Origin: Thelonectria olida
Lineage: Eukaryota > Ascomycota > Sordariomycetes > Hypocreales > Nectriaceae
NCBI GenBank assembly: GCA_020736575.1
Contig: JAGPYM010000022.1
Location: 186,001 to 250,000 of the forward strand
Direction: 5' to 3'
Length of the DNA: 64,000 nt
Shown: in pieces, positions 34,445-45,029 of the stretch
How the letters are laid out: each line of letters starts with the position of its first letter
Numbering within the stretch: position 1 is the stretch's first letter
Translations under genes and position numbers: made by a program
The notes under the pieces: generated by a model
What the model saw: the letters and a program-made list of their open reading frames with translations, nothing else
Told to the model about the DNA's origin: nothing
The model's database searches: none

Positions 34445-34984
34445 CTATTTAGACGGAAAGAGAAACGATTTTGCAAGTTCCTTCAGCTTTCTCTTGTTGC
34501 TCTGCTGTCCCTCCTTTAAACTTTTATCTCCCATCCCCTGCACCTCCCGTATCAGGGGCTTCTTTACCTCCCTAGCGTCAAACTTAAGACTGACACTAGA
34601 AGATTCATTGCCTACGCGGCTATCTTCCTCATCAAATACCTCGGTTTTGGACTCCAGTGAACCTTCATGCCATCCCTTGTGATTTCTTTCAGAATGGAAC
34701 TCCTCTACTTGTTGAACTAAGGCTCTGTTTTCCTGTAACATCTTGGCCAGTTTGTCATTTTCTTGCCAGAATGCCATCTCAAACCTCCTAGAATTGCATT
34801 GATGTCTATCGAACATATCGCACGTACTCTGCAACAAATTTAAGGCATTATAGAGCTCCTTTTGGGCGCTCACAAAATCGGTTGTGGCTTTGATATTGTC
34901 TGAGGCGACACTCGAATAAGCCTGGGATGCATCACCGATCATGGATGGACCATTGGGTTGCCCCACAAGCGGTTGAGAAGCCAT
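34445..34984 (-). CDS. Small coiled-coil protein, about 179 aa
   Basis: The open frame starts at 35005, but the ATG at 34984 (MASQPLVG) is more likely. A helical segment of about 70 residues (FVSAQKELYNALNLLQS, AFWQENDKLAKMLQENRAL) is predicted coiled coil, followed by an acidic then Lys-rich tail (NKRKLKELAKSFLFPSK). No family was recognised. A motif word, GCCCCTTTTTTGGCC, lies about 115 bp upstream (35101-35115). Confidence 0.5.
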   Translation of the reverse strand: MASQPLVGQPNGPSMIGDASQAYSSVASDNIKATTDFVSAQKELYNALNLLQSTCDMFDRHQCNSRRFEMAFWQENDKLAKMLQENRALVQQVEEFHSERNHKGWHEGSLESKTEVFDEEDSRVGNESSSVSLKFDAREVKKPLIREVQGMGDKSLKEGQQSNKRKLKELAKSFLFPSK

Positions 34985-35005
34985 TAAGAATATGGGTGAC
35001 TGCAA

Positions 35006-35653
35006 TGGGGTAGATAGATACTAATATGTATTCGAAATTTTGTTAGGCTTCTGGAACAGCGGTATCTATATAAGCGCCGAAGCGGCTTCTAGTATCCTAA
35101 GCCCCTTTTTTGGCCTGCAGGGTTGGCGCGTCCTAGGTTGTACTTGAACCCCATTATGGTTGCATCTTGGACGTACAACCTATATGATTTCGAGGCCGTG
35201 AAGTTGTCCTTTATCGCCACATGTATAAACTCTTACTGTATTGATCCCAGTTCTTGCCTCTTGTGGGAGGAGCTATCTATTGATTTAAGACCCCACCGCA
35301 TTGCCCCCCTCAACAGGAATGGGGTCCAGGTTCTGGGTCTTCTATCACCCGGCGGCCTCAAGGTTGCTCCGATCGGCGGGCTTTCTAAGGCGCTACAAGG
35401 GGGGTTTGTAAACGCGGCCGTGATTTAATTTCAAGGTTTAAGAACCCAGCGAGTTTCCCACAGAGTAGCACTTTAAGTGAGAACTTGATCCTTTTTTTTT
35501 TTGGAGAAAAAACAACATTACTGTTCGCTCGAAGCGACTTGAAGCAGAGCTTTTTTCGTCTATTCTCACTACCCGGGAGTGGAATGTCATCTGTAGCCTG
35601 AGGCGCACAAGTTTTGTTAAACTGCAGCTGTGCTTCATTGGTAGCCCGACGAG
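35006..35653. other. Intergenic with GGNCC words
   Basis: Contains the motif at 35101-35115 and several GGGGTCC words (35322-35345). Minus-strand frames at 35385-35717 end at polypyrimidine-like runs and are not convincing. Confidence 0.35.
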
Positions 35654-36376
35654 ATGGAGGGCTCTTTGAAAGCACCGATGATGCGTTCTTACCGTGATGT
35701 GCTACTGGCGTCGACAAGAGGAGACACTTGTGGTATTAAAGACTCGGGAGAGCCGCATTTGTCATGCCATTTGTTGACCTGCAGGGCACGGGAGGGCCTG
35801 CGACCCAATCTGGAAGATGTTCGTGCTTGGCTACATGGAGACGGTGCGACTTTGGTCAGGAATCTTCCTACTCTGCGGTTATCTCTCGAGAGTATCGAGA
35901 GACGCATACGTTGTCTTTTGATTTCTTTGAAGGCCCGATTTGGTCTTCGTATTATTTCTGTGCCTTTGCGGATGGCTGGCGGTCAGTCACCTTTACTTGT
36001 CGAGCCGAGTGAGGCGAGGGATATCTTGCAACGTTTTGTTGACGTGGATCCTTTTGTTTGTGTCCACGATTCTGGATATGAGTGGTCTTGTCGGCGCACT
36101 TGTGGTCGCGGCTTCGAGGAAGAGGTGCGTAATGCACAATTGGAGTCAGTTGACGGCTTGTTGTTTCTTTCGGAGAAGTCACGAAGGTGTGTGATGTTGT
36201 GTCTCAGTGCTGCAGGTGATCGCAGGAGCCAGTTGGTTCTATCGTCTTATTTCAATGTTGTTATCTTGGGACAAGTAGGCCGGTGGGCGCACAATATCGA
36301 ATTGATTTATTGGTCAGACATGTTTGGACAGTTGTTTCTTGACAAGGTTGCGGCTTCTATAATTGGTTCTAAGTAG
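35654..36376 (+). CDS. Hypothetical protein, 240 aa
   Basis: A continuous frame of 240 residues with Cys- and Arg-rich stretches (CVHDSGYEWSCRRTCGRGF) and a helical C-terminus. Codon use is even and the frame is long for this AT-variable region, which argues for coding. No domain was recognised. The first 30 codons overlap a minus-strand open frame and the true start may be one of the later Met (for example MMRSYRDV). Confidence 0.4.
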   Translation: MEGSLKAPMMRSYRDVLLASTRGDTCGIKDSGEPHLSCHLLTCRAREGLRPNLEDVRAWLHGDGATLVRNLPTLRLSLESIERRIRCLLISLKARFGLRIISVPLRMAGGQSPLLVEPSEARDILQRFVDVDPFVCVHDSGYEWSCRRTCGRGFEEEVRNAQLESVDGLLFLSEKSRRCVMLCLSAAGDRRSQLVLSSYFNVVILGQVGRWAHNIELIYWSDMFGQLFLDKVAASIIGSK

Positions 36377-36953
36377 AGCTTTGATAATAACATCGTTTTG
36401 ACTTATCGATGATCTTAAAGAACAAACGGAATTTTTAAAAGCGAGTGTGGCTTGCCATGCAAGCATCAATGTAATAATTTCGTAATACGTTTCAAGTGAA
36501 ATGTACAACAGTGATATCATACCCACATTGATCAAAAGTGAAATGAGATTGATAAATTTCATTGAATACAGACACCGCGAAGCAGTAGCAGAAGGGTGTG
36601 AGCGAAACGAGCCCCGGAGCGATAACCCTGAACGAGGAACGAAGTGACGAGAGGATTAATGGACAATGTAATGTCATATCTTTTTTCAATCATCGTCACT
36701 GTTAATATTTGGCGCATACTGAGAGCATCAAACTTTTAGAAATAGGCTGATCTTGATAATAGTGCCCTGCAAAGGGGAGACCACCCGGAGCTACAGATGG
36801 TGGAGAGTTAATCATAAGCCAGCTGGTGACTAGGCCTATGGTATGTCTATTACTCTCCAACGATGTTCAGATCCTCATAGGTCTGGTTCACATCCGCGAA
36901 CAGCAAGCCGGTTCAATTACCTCACTCAAGGAAGAACAAGAATTTCAAGTTAG
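36377..36953. other. Intergenic
   Basis: 36590-36655 has an odd purine-rich, GAGCGA/CGAG-rich stretch. No gene or paired copy was seen. Confidence 0.3.
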
Positions 36954-38131
36954 TTAAGCTGGATACTTATACCCTCGGCTTGCCCAGATATTAGCTAGAG
37001 ATACAACACCTCCAAGCAGACTTGGGTGCCAAGGGAGCTTCAATAGAGCATGCTATTTAAGGGTAAGTATACGAATTAATAGAAATAACACAAGCTTACA
37101 TCGAAGAGCTGGTTTATCTCAGTTGCATATGTCGTCATGGAGAGAAAATCGACAGCTCGAGAGTCAGATGGCCAACGACTCAAGTCGTCTATCCCTACCG
37201 CACCATCTTCTTTTGTGTAACCTTGCATCAACTCCATCAAGATAGAGCTGAGAGACTTGATATCCCGACCACGCCGAGAACGAGGCTGAGATCGTTCATA
37301 CCCCCCTATAATCCCATATTAGATGTTGCCCAGCCAGTTGAATTTGACGACCTACAGATTTTCACACTTCCGGACGGATCAAGGAGAATATTAGAACAGG
37401 TTAATCGACCATGCTCCAGCCCATTCTTTTCCAAATAAGAGAGACCGTCAAGTACCTGCGTAAAAGTTAAGTCATGAGGCAGAGAGGATGTTATGATGGC
37501 CTACCTGTCCCATTATTGATGCTAGCCCCAGCTCGTCTAAGAGGGGGTTCCCAGCGAGCTCCGCAAGAGATAAAGATATGAACTCGAACGCAACAGCGGA
37601 GGAACCCTCAAAGGAGAACACCTCATGACAGGCAAGAAAACGAGGATGCCTTATTTGCTGAATAGATCGCGCCTGATCCTCAGCATCATCGCCGAACAGT
37701 TTTTGAATGATAGCAAGTTTTCTATGTTGGGAAGAGAAAGCATTCTGTGCCACTGAAAAATACGTGCTGTCACCGAACTGGATCTTATAAAGCATCTGGT
37801 ACTTTTTCCATGGTGGCTCCGATACTACTACTCCTGATTGCCTGGTCTTCGGTGCTTTGCGTTCTCTTTCAGCGCCGATGGCTGGCATTTGTGAAACCTG
37901 AATCGCTTCCCTATCTTGCCATCGAACCGTGTCGGATTCGTCTGGTTGGTAGCCTACTTCATACCCGTCTCTAGATCGGTTTGTCGTAGGACGGCGTACT
38001 TTGGCCAACGATGGACCATTTGCCAGTTTGTCCTGGCTCCGAGGTGAGGACGACGTGAGCTTGTCAAAGTGGTCTGACCATCCCCGACTTCCCGGGAATA
38101 TAGTATTGCGCTTATGCATTTCCGACTCCAT
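36954..38131 (-). CDS. Fungal pseudokinase-like protein, 343 aa
   Basis: Four exons (38131-37505, 37455-37356, 37305-37100, 37052-36954) with introns of 47-50 bp. The first 110 residues are Ser/Arg-rich and disordered; the remainder has the protein-kinase layout. The catalytic loop is HGRLTCSNILL (His224 to Asn231), where the catalytic Asp of HRD is lost, and the DFG position reads WGY, so phosphotransfer is unlikely. The C-lobe has RDIKSLSSILMELM and GAVGIDDLSRWPSDS, both typical of a known group of ascomycete kinase-like proteins that keep HG.LTCSNIL. A scaffold or allosteric role is likely. No complete Gly-rich loop was identified. Confidence 0.8.
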
Positions 38132-38565
38132 GAAGAATATCCAGACTAGTTGGGGTCTTATTAAAATTTGAGTAAATTCAATGGACTAATTACAGGTGAG
38201 CTATCTATCTAAACATTTTATCTATTCAGTCATGAGGCCCGAGAGTGTTTTATATACGAACGTTGCAATAACACACGCACCACTGCAGGATGGCCCATTT
38301 ATGGGCCCAGCTTGGAACCAGGCCCCCAAAACAGGGCCCCCCACTAAACCAACATCGCGGAAGGATGAGACGTAGGCCGCGTATTTGGCACAATTTCCCA
38401 AGTAAATCTGGGCATCAGTGGAGAATGAATGATTGGATATTGTGATAAAATATACGTATCTACTTTGATCAAAAACGCCTTTCGATATCTTTTCTATGCC
38501 ATCAACTTAACAGCTCTTAAGACCCTGATGAAGCTGCAGTATCATAACATCGAGACGGCGAAGCA
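38132..38565. promoter_or_regulatory. Divergent promoter region with GGCCC palindromes
   Basis: It lies between the pseudokinase (minus) and DUF3723 (plus) starts. GGCCCATTTATGGGCCC at 38292-38308 is a near-perfect palindrome like the one at 13905-13920. A nearby GGCCCCCAAAACAGGGCCCC-like stretch (38331-38350) extends it. Confidence 0.5.
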
Positions 38566-41500
38566 ATGTCCCGCGCAGCATTCAAATCCGTGTCTCAGCG
38601 AATCGAAGAAGAGAAGGTTGTAAAACATATAGGAACAGCCAGCATCAACATAAATGTCCTAGCATTTCCACATTCTAAGGGATTAAACCAGGAAAATATC
38701 CAACGTCTAAAAAGAGTGTTTCAAATCGAACGTGGCTGTAGACCTGATGAACTTCCGAACCGAATACCTGCCATCATAGAAGAGCACCAGCTCCATCAAT
38801 CATTGAACGTATCTGGGATATCTACGGACCGTCTCCTGTCTGATCTTCCAGGGGATCATATTAAACTGGAATTCCCGTCTGCATTTCGTCTAGAGTGTCT
38901 CCGAGGGCGACACAGAGTAGAAGCAGCCCGTCAAGTCCCCCCGTATACAGAAAAGCGGTGGATTGTCGACTTGTACCCTGCAGGTATGTATAGTATGAGA
39001 ACTTGTCTGAACTACTGCTTATCATAGTCGATAAAGGCATTAGCAAAGAGCTAAAGTGTGCTTTGATCGATGAATACACGAACGAGAGGAAACTAGATGA
39101 TGGGGAATTTTACTACAAGATACGAGAATTTCAGGGCGTTTTTGGTTCAAAAAACCCCTACTTTGAGTCGCGATGGTGGGCACGGCTAGCTGCCACGACG
39201 GAGTCGACGAACAGGAAGGAACGGCTCAAACAGCTGCTCAATCACCCACAATTTGGACCAGCTTTTGATAAATTCCGCGCCATTCCAGCTCTTTACGGTG
39301 GCCTGAGGCTTAGTGTAATCAACAAGATGATCTGTATGAAGTGCCATGACGTAAGTAACTTTCTATCCTTCGGGGCAGCTGACAGAGCGCTAATGATCTA
39401 GTTACTCCTCTTTCACCTTGATGAAATAAAGAAGTTTTATTATTCTGTGTTTCACGATAACGAAAACGCCATGAAACGGTTGACTAGAGCTGATGTGGAG
39501 GGGCTGCATCTAACCGCTCCTGGTGCATGTCAGGCAGACGCGCAAGCCCTTTATGGCCGTATCAAAGCGGGTGAGTTACTTGGAGCTTTCAATGGCCATG
39601 AGCGGGATGCAATATGGTCTAAGCTTTGCTCGGAAACAACGAATTGTTTGGTACCGTCTCTCTTTGCCTTCTTCGAAAACCTGAAATATCTGAATGGTCC
39701 CGCGGACTGCATGAAAAGACTGATCCGTCCGAGACATGAGGAAACGATCTTCTCTGCTCTAGAAAATGCGTTTATAGAATCAAGATTACCAGCTGGGAGA
39801 TGTCCAATCCAAGTATCACGGACAACCTTCAGATTCGCTCGTGTTAACGCTGCCGATCGACTTGATTTGCTTTACAGGCAATTGTGGCTCATGGCCTTCC
39901 GTGAGTATCGAGATATGCCACGCAAAAGCAAGAAAAAGCTGGCAGGGCCCAGAGAAGGTGAAGCAGACGAGACTATATTATTCGAGTTCGCGTCACTGGC
40001 GGACAAGTTTGGAATTCACACGGAGGAGATTCTGGAGCTAGTTCAAAAAGACCCCGATCGGGAGATGATCCGTCGTTTTCTCAGAACAGTCAGGAAGCCG
40101 GATCAGTACAGATATGAGAATCTCGAAGATTGTATCACGCAAGTAATTGGCGTGATTAATGGGGCAGAACCGCTACGTGAAAACGACAATGGAATGAACC
40201 TCGAGGTGGACGAGGATGAGAAACCCCCAAATCGATGTGGCGTGCCTAACGATGCTGATCAGCTCCGAGATAAGTCATCAATGTTCCTGAATAGGCTACA
40301 CGGACCTATTGAAGGGCAAGATATATCTGTAACGTCGTTTTTCATTCAGAGATCTTGCTATTTTTATTTCTTTGGAAAGAATCTTCCTGTGAATCTTGAC
40401 GACTTGGAAGACTTGCCTGAAGAGACTGAGTTCAACCCTGTTCATTGTCTTCAGGCGCAACGAGACCTAGGACAACCTATGGATACCCTTGAGACTAATC
40501 AAGCCCATGACCAGCAAGAACAGCAGCAGCTACATCTGGAGCAGCAGCATCGGTTGAGGCTTTCTGAGTTGGAAACTCAGGAAAGAGAGTGTCACACGCG
40601 ATTGGAGATGGCGAGACAAGAAATACAACAACTCGACACAACACTGCAGTCGCTCACGACCAAACAACACGAACAACAGGAAATATTAAAAAATCTTGAA
40701 AAGAAATTGCCTGAGAAAGCAGAGTATCTTGAAAATATTGCAAACAAGGCACAGGACATAGAGAATCGTATTCAACAGCTCAAGGATAAGGAGGCTGAGC
40801 ATTCACGGAGAGTAGACCAACTCAAGACGGAAGAGGCGGGACATCAACATACAATCAAACAGCTGGAGAAGTCCCAGGGTATTTTGGAAAATAAAATTCG
40901 GATCAATAGCCTTGCTGTAAGCAAGCACAACGACCTTGCCAGAGCCGAAGAAGCATGGCAGAATAAACTGGTACGGCTGGGAGAGAAAGAGCAAAACCAA
41001 CAGGAACAGGTCCGAGAACTGGAAGTGAGCAAAATTGAAAAACAGTTATTTTTAGAAAAGCTAGGTGTGGAGGTGGAAAAGCAGGCCAGCTTACTGAACG
41101 AGATCAAGGCGAAGGTAGACCAACTTATGACTGATGAGAAAGGTCTCCAGTTGAAGACTGAGAGTTTGGCTGCGGAAGAAAAGAAGCTTCAGTCTTCCAT
41201 TAGTGAGCTAACTCTAAAGGACCGGGAGCAGCAGGAGAGGGTCCGAGAACTAGAAGTGAGCAAAGTTGAAAAACAGCTTTTCTTGGGAAAGCTGGATGCA
41301 GAGGCGAAAAAGCAGACCAGCGTGCTGAACGAGATCAAAGCGAAGGTAGACCAACTTATAACTGATGAGAAAGGTCTCCAGTTGAAGACTGAGAGTCTAG
41401 CTGCGGAAGAGAAGAAGCTTCAGTCCTCCATTAGAGAGCTGGCTACAAACGAGCGGGAGCAGCAGAAGAGAATGAACAATCAGCAGCAGTTGGAGAGACT

Positions 41501-41991
41501 CCCCCAAGAGGCAACAACGGAACATTCAGATCAAGGGGTATGTCTTTCAACCCACATTTTCGAGAATGAACCAGCTAATATGTATCAAGACCACGGGGCA
41601 ATCAACTGTTGGGACTTCAGATTCAGGGAAGGTGTATGTCAAGTTCAAACACCGGGCATGGGTTACCGCACATGAACTCTTGGTCGATCCATTAGAGCCA
41701 TCAGAGGTTCAACGAGTGGCCACAAAGTATCTAAGGAAAAGGGTGGGTATTTTTGATCACAATTTTCGTACATTAACTCCTCGAAACTGTTTTGAGAGAA
41801 TAACTTCAGATGGAACTTATACCATTTATCTACGCCCCGAGTGGGAAGTAGAAACCATGTATCAGCCTCCGAAGGTAATGAGCGGCCTCGAACCTGATGA
41901 CCAGCGGGAAGTTATTCCTGTGACAGTGGATAGCAGAAGACAGAATCCTAAGCGACACAAAGATAAGCAAAAACATGTAATGAACATTTAG
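38566..41991 (+). CDS. DUF3723-type protein with ParB-like N-terminus and long coiled coil, about 1089 aa
   Basis: Four exons (38566-38983, 39037-39350, 39402-41537, 41590-41991); the first intron may end at 39027 instead, adding three residues. Residues 20-130 have a ParB/Srx-like core, with VLAFP....LN.ENIQRLKRVF and the motif CLRGRHRVEAAR (111-122). The next 300 residues match the fungal DUF3723 family. Then comes a long Gln/Glu-rich coiled coil holding a 77-residue tandem duplication, and a basic tail (RRQNPKRHKDKQKH). DUF3723 genes are a recurrent cargo type of Starship elements. The molecular role is unknown; ParB folds bind CTP or act as nucleases, which suggests a DNA-linked function. 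The pseudokinase lies head-to-head with it. Confidence 0.8.
41011..41472 (+). repeat. 231-bp in-frame tandem duplication inside DUF3723 gene
   Basis: Copy 1 is 41011-41241 and copy 2 is 41242-41472, each 77 codons. Both encode RELEVSK.EKQLFL and NEIKAKVDQL.TDEKGLQL with few substitutions. The frame is kept, so the coiled coil is simply lengthened. Confidence 0.9.
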
Positions 41992-42853
41992 AACCCTAAT
42001 GCCAATGAGTAAGCTAAGTTAGACAATCAAGATCGGTACCACCAACTTTGTGAGCCTGGACATCAATTGCTGGTATGGAAAATGAAATCATCTAAAAAGG
42101 GCCTCTCGAATAGTCCTCCGCGATGATGGCTTCTGACCTAGCTGAATAGTGCCTATTCTGGATTAAAAATCCTCTGCGAGAGACCTGCTTAGAAAGCCTC
42201 TGTATTAGGGGGCTAGCTATTAGAAGGGCGAGCTGCTGAATGGGCCAGCTGTTGGAAGGGCGGTTGCGATAGCTTTATTTGGGACCATCCCTTATGACTA
42301 GAGAGGAAGGCGGTGGGAGCCAGGCTCGGCAAAAAGAACCAATTGCCACTCCGTATTCACTAGCGTGTGGCGGGTGATTTTGGTGGCTGGTGGATGAGTC
42401 GGCACACACAACCACCCACCAGAAGAGCAAAGCAAGATGCTGCGCCCTACGTGTTGCTTCACTTCTTGAGCTTCGCTCAATGAGCCCCGCTTACAACCAA
42501 TCTGTTGCACATAAGGACAATCACTACGACGTCGTGGATTTGCATCTCCTGTGGTCCATATATCCTTTGTAGGCAGTAGCAGCAGGAGATTGAGTTGAGG
42601 CTAGCTCAGAACAAAGACACTCTATTTTGATAGCAAGTTGTCACAAACTCAACGGGTCGCTTCCAGATGCCAGCAAAGAACTGAGATGAGAGACTATAAA
42701 CTACCCCTCTCCAGAAATGGAAGATATGCACAAGAGATCACCAGAATATAATGAACTCCAGCCCTCCTTCCAGTCTGATACTTCCATGGTCACAGCGGCA
42801 TTGACACCAACCATCCCGTTCAGCCAGCAACAATGATTTCCATGAGCAGTTGC

Positions 42854-43042
42854 CTAGGAGCCATTGCCCTGGTCCGGAGTAATAACGATAGGGGTGAATT
42901 CCTCCGTATTAAAGTCCGTCTGAGATCCTTCGGTAGGATGGTCACCGCCGTTGACCGGAGTTATGGGATCGGGGGGCGAAGGATTCTTTGATGCCTCCGA
43001 ACCGTCGGGGTCTGCGCAAGGGTTTTGCTTCGTCGTGGACAT
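42854..43042 (-). CDS. Possible acidic peptide, 62 aa
   Basis: The ATG has good context (AAGATGTCC). The product is acidic, Pro/Thr-rich and disordered (NPSPPDPITPVNGGD). A hydrophobic stretch just upstream on the same strand with a canonical GTAAGA donor could be a first exon, but it has no ATG and the frames do not join. Weak. Confidence 0.25.
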   Translation of the reverse strand: MSTTKQNPCADPDGSEASKNPSPPDPITPVNGGDHPTEGSQTDFNTEEFTPIVITPDQGNGS

Positions 43043-43670
43043 CTTGAAGAGGGTGGTGTTGACGGCTGATGAAGCGAAACTGTTAGAAGGATGATGTGAA
43101 TGCTAGCTCTTTGGGTTGTCGGGGTCTTCTTACCGAGCTTTAGATAGGTTCCCGCTAGAAGGACGATGACACAAAGTACGATAATGCAGTCAATGGAACT
43201 AAATGTGAATTGCGCTATTACCGGCAGTAACAACTTCACGTTGAGAAGTACTCAGAGATATCGAAAAAGAGTTTAATGTAATAATAAGGGCAGTCGCAGA
43301 TGAGGCAGCCTGGAATTGTTCTGGTGATAGAAGGGCATTCTTATACTTTTTGGCCAACTAAGAAATCAACAGACGAGGACCTTCATGGGTTTTATCCTTA
43401 ACCAACTGGTCCATTCCTCCGCACTAACATATGAATGGGGGCTGAAGATACACATCAAGTCTCACTGCCATGCCATCGACCCCCAGAGCACTATGAACAC
43501 GTCAGGAATACATCCGTGTTGTCTGCTCTTTGTCAAATGCGAGCAGATCTCGGCTTAGTGGCATGCAGGTTGGTCACAACCTCGTTCGCGTTGCATTGAG
43601 CTGCAACAACAGTTTAAGGTAACTAGGCCAGCCACCTCTAATTCCGTCAGGGGTAGGCAATGATGGCCGG

Positions 43671-43979
43671 GCAATTGGCCATACAGAAGTTATTAACGCA
43701 GCCGAGAAGCCCCCATGAGTTACGCTACACCACGCTCCGCCCTCCATCAGCAGAGTGAGGCGGCCGGACCAGGTCGACCGAGTGGACTAGCATACACACG
43801 ACCACGCGCATGCATTAAGCCTTACCAGCCGTCTCTCATAAGCAAGACTGTACATTACAGGCTCACGAAATTTGACGAGATCGACTAAACCAGGGATCAG
43901 TCAAAGCGACATCTCCTCGATCCTGGCGTTTCATGACTGAGCAATTAGCCATACGGAAGCTGTTAACGCAGCCGAGGAG
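43671..43979. repeat. Diverged direct repeat, 39 bp, all differences are transitions
   Basis: Copies 43671-43709 and 43941-43979 (both start GCAATT.GCCATAC) differ at five positions, every one a transition. This fits C-to-T decay such as RIP in a once-repeated sequence. Confidence 0.7.
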
Positions 43980-44783
43980 TTTCCTTACCTCTCAGGAAGG
44001 CAAGGAGAGACTTAAACCAAGACTGACTTTAAGTGCTTTGGCATATTATTAACCAGTGATGCTTTGATAGTCAAGAACAAGGACTAGAGGTAAGGTGATG
44101 GACATAGTTTAGGAGCTGGGGGACATGGTTCAACCCTTCTGTCCTCTCTCTTCCTTCCTCTCTTCAGCATCTTGGATTGAATTGACCGGCGACTTGATAC
44201 GTGTAATGACAAGCGTCTCAACGGACGCAATGACAAGCGCCTCAACGGTGGTGTGCAGCAATGGTGGACGAACGTACAACTAACGTACGACGAGCGTAAT
44301 GACGAGTGTTTCAACGGACGTACAACGGATGTAACAACATGCGTTTCGATGGACGATACGCAGGGCACAACTGCCAATCAAAATGACAAAATAACAAGCG
44401 AAAGCCAGGGTGGCCCCACTTCAATGGTGATCTATGACTAATCATGGATCCACAATTACCGAGCCACGGAGCGGCTTCGACTTGTCACAAGATTGTTCGC
44501 CGAAAACAATCTCAGGCACCATCAGGTCCCGCTGAATTTCAGCGCCTGACGAAATTGCTCTCTGCCATATTACCTTGCGCAACCGACGATGGAATCGAGT
44601 GAGCTGCCAACATAAGCTCGACCAGCAGCTCATCTGAACCACTATCTTCGTGCGTATATAAGTAAGCGATGATATCTATTGACGAGACGCGTACTAATCC
44701 TTCCCAGTCTCCAGTCGTGCAACCTTTTTATAAAGTGAGACGAAACGAAGGAGTCCGACGAATTTCTCCAGCCGATCCTCACG

Positions 44784-45029
44784 ATGCCCCGAAAAAAAAA
44801 AGAGGTTGGAGAGGATGCTCTTAACGGAATCAGAGAGCGCATTGATGGTTGGCATACGTTCACCGTGACGACACAGTCACAGGTGTTTGGAAGCGGAATG
44901 CTGATCGGAGTCACTCGGGACGGGCAATCTGTTGAGGAAAAGACAGAAAACTCCACAGGGGACGCGGGTTGGGATGTGGCGATGAACGATAGAGTGAGGG
45001 TGTTCAACGTTGAGGTTTGGTTCAATTAG
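44784..45029 (+). CDS. Small protein, 81 aa, unknown
   Basis: The start ATG follows CTCACG and a Lys-rich N-terminus (MPRKKKEVGED). The rest alternates polar and hydrophobic residues and ends VFNVEVWFN, suggestive of a small beta-rich fold. Its stop overlaps the stop of the minus-strand gene at 45026. A minus-strand frame covering the same DNA (44642-45025) looks less protein-like. Confidence 0.4.
   Translation: MPRKKKEVGEDALNGIRERIDGWHTFTVTTQSQVFGSGMLIGVTRDGQSVEEKTENSTGDAGWDVAMNDRVRVFNVEVWFN

Larger units (their letters stand above)
41992..44783. other. Mostly intergenic, decayed repeats
   Basis: Apart from the possible peptide at 42854-43042, no gene is supported. A diverged direct repeat occurs at 43671 and 43941. 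Imperfect short repeats (AATGACAAGCG and relatives) run from 44200 to 44340. Confidence 0.4.

Noticed and set aside
42961..43239. Minus-strand ORF with a hydrophobic leader
   Set aside because: It has no ATG (only GTG) and the frame past the GTAAGA donor reads as non-coding Pro/Arg/Ser.
44642..45025. Minus-strand 127-residue ORF opposite the 81-residue gene
   Set aside because: Low-complexity Ser/Arg composition and poor start; the plus-strand ORF looks more protein-like.
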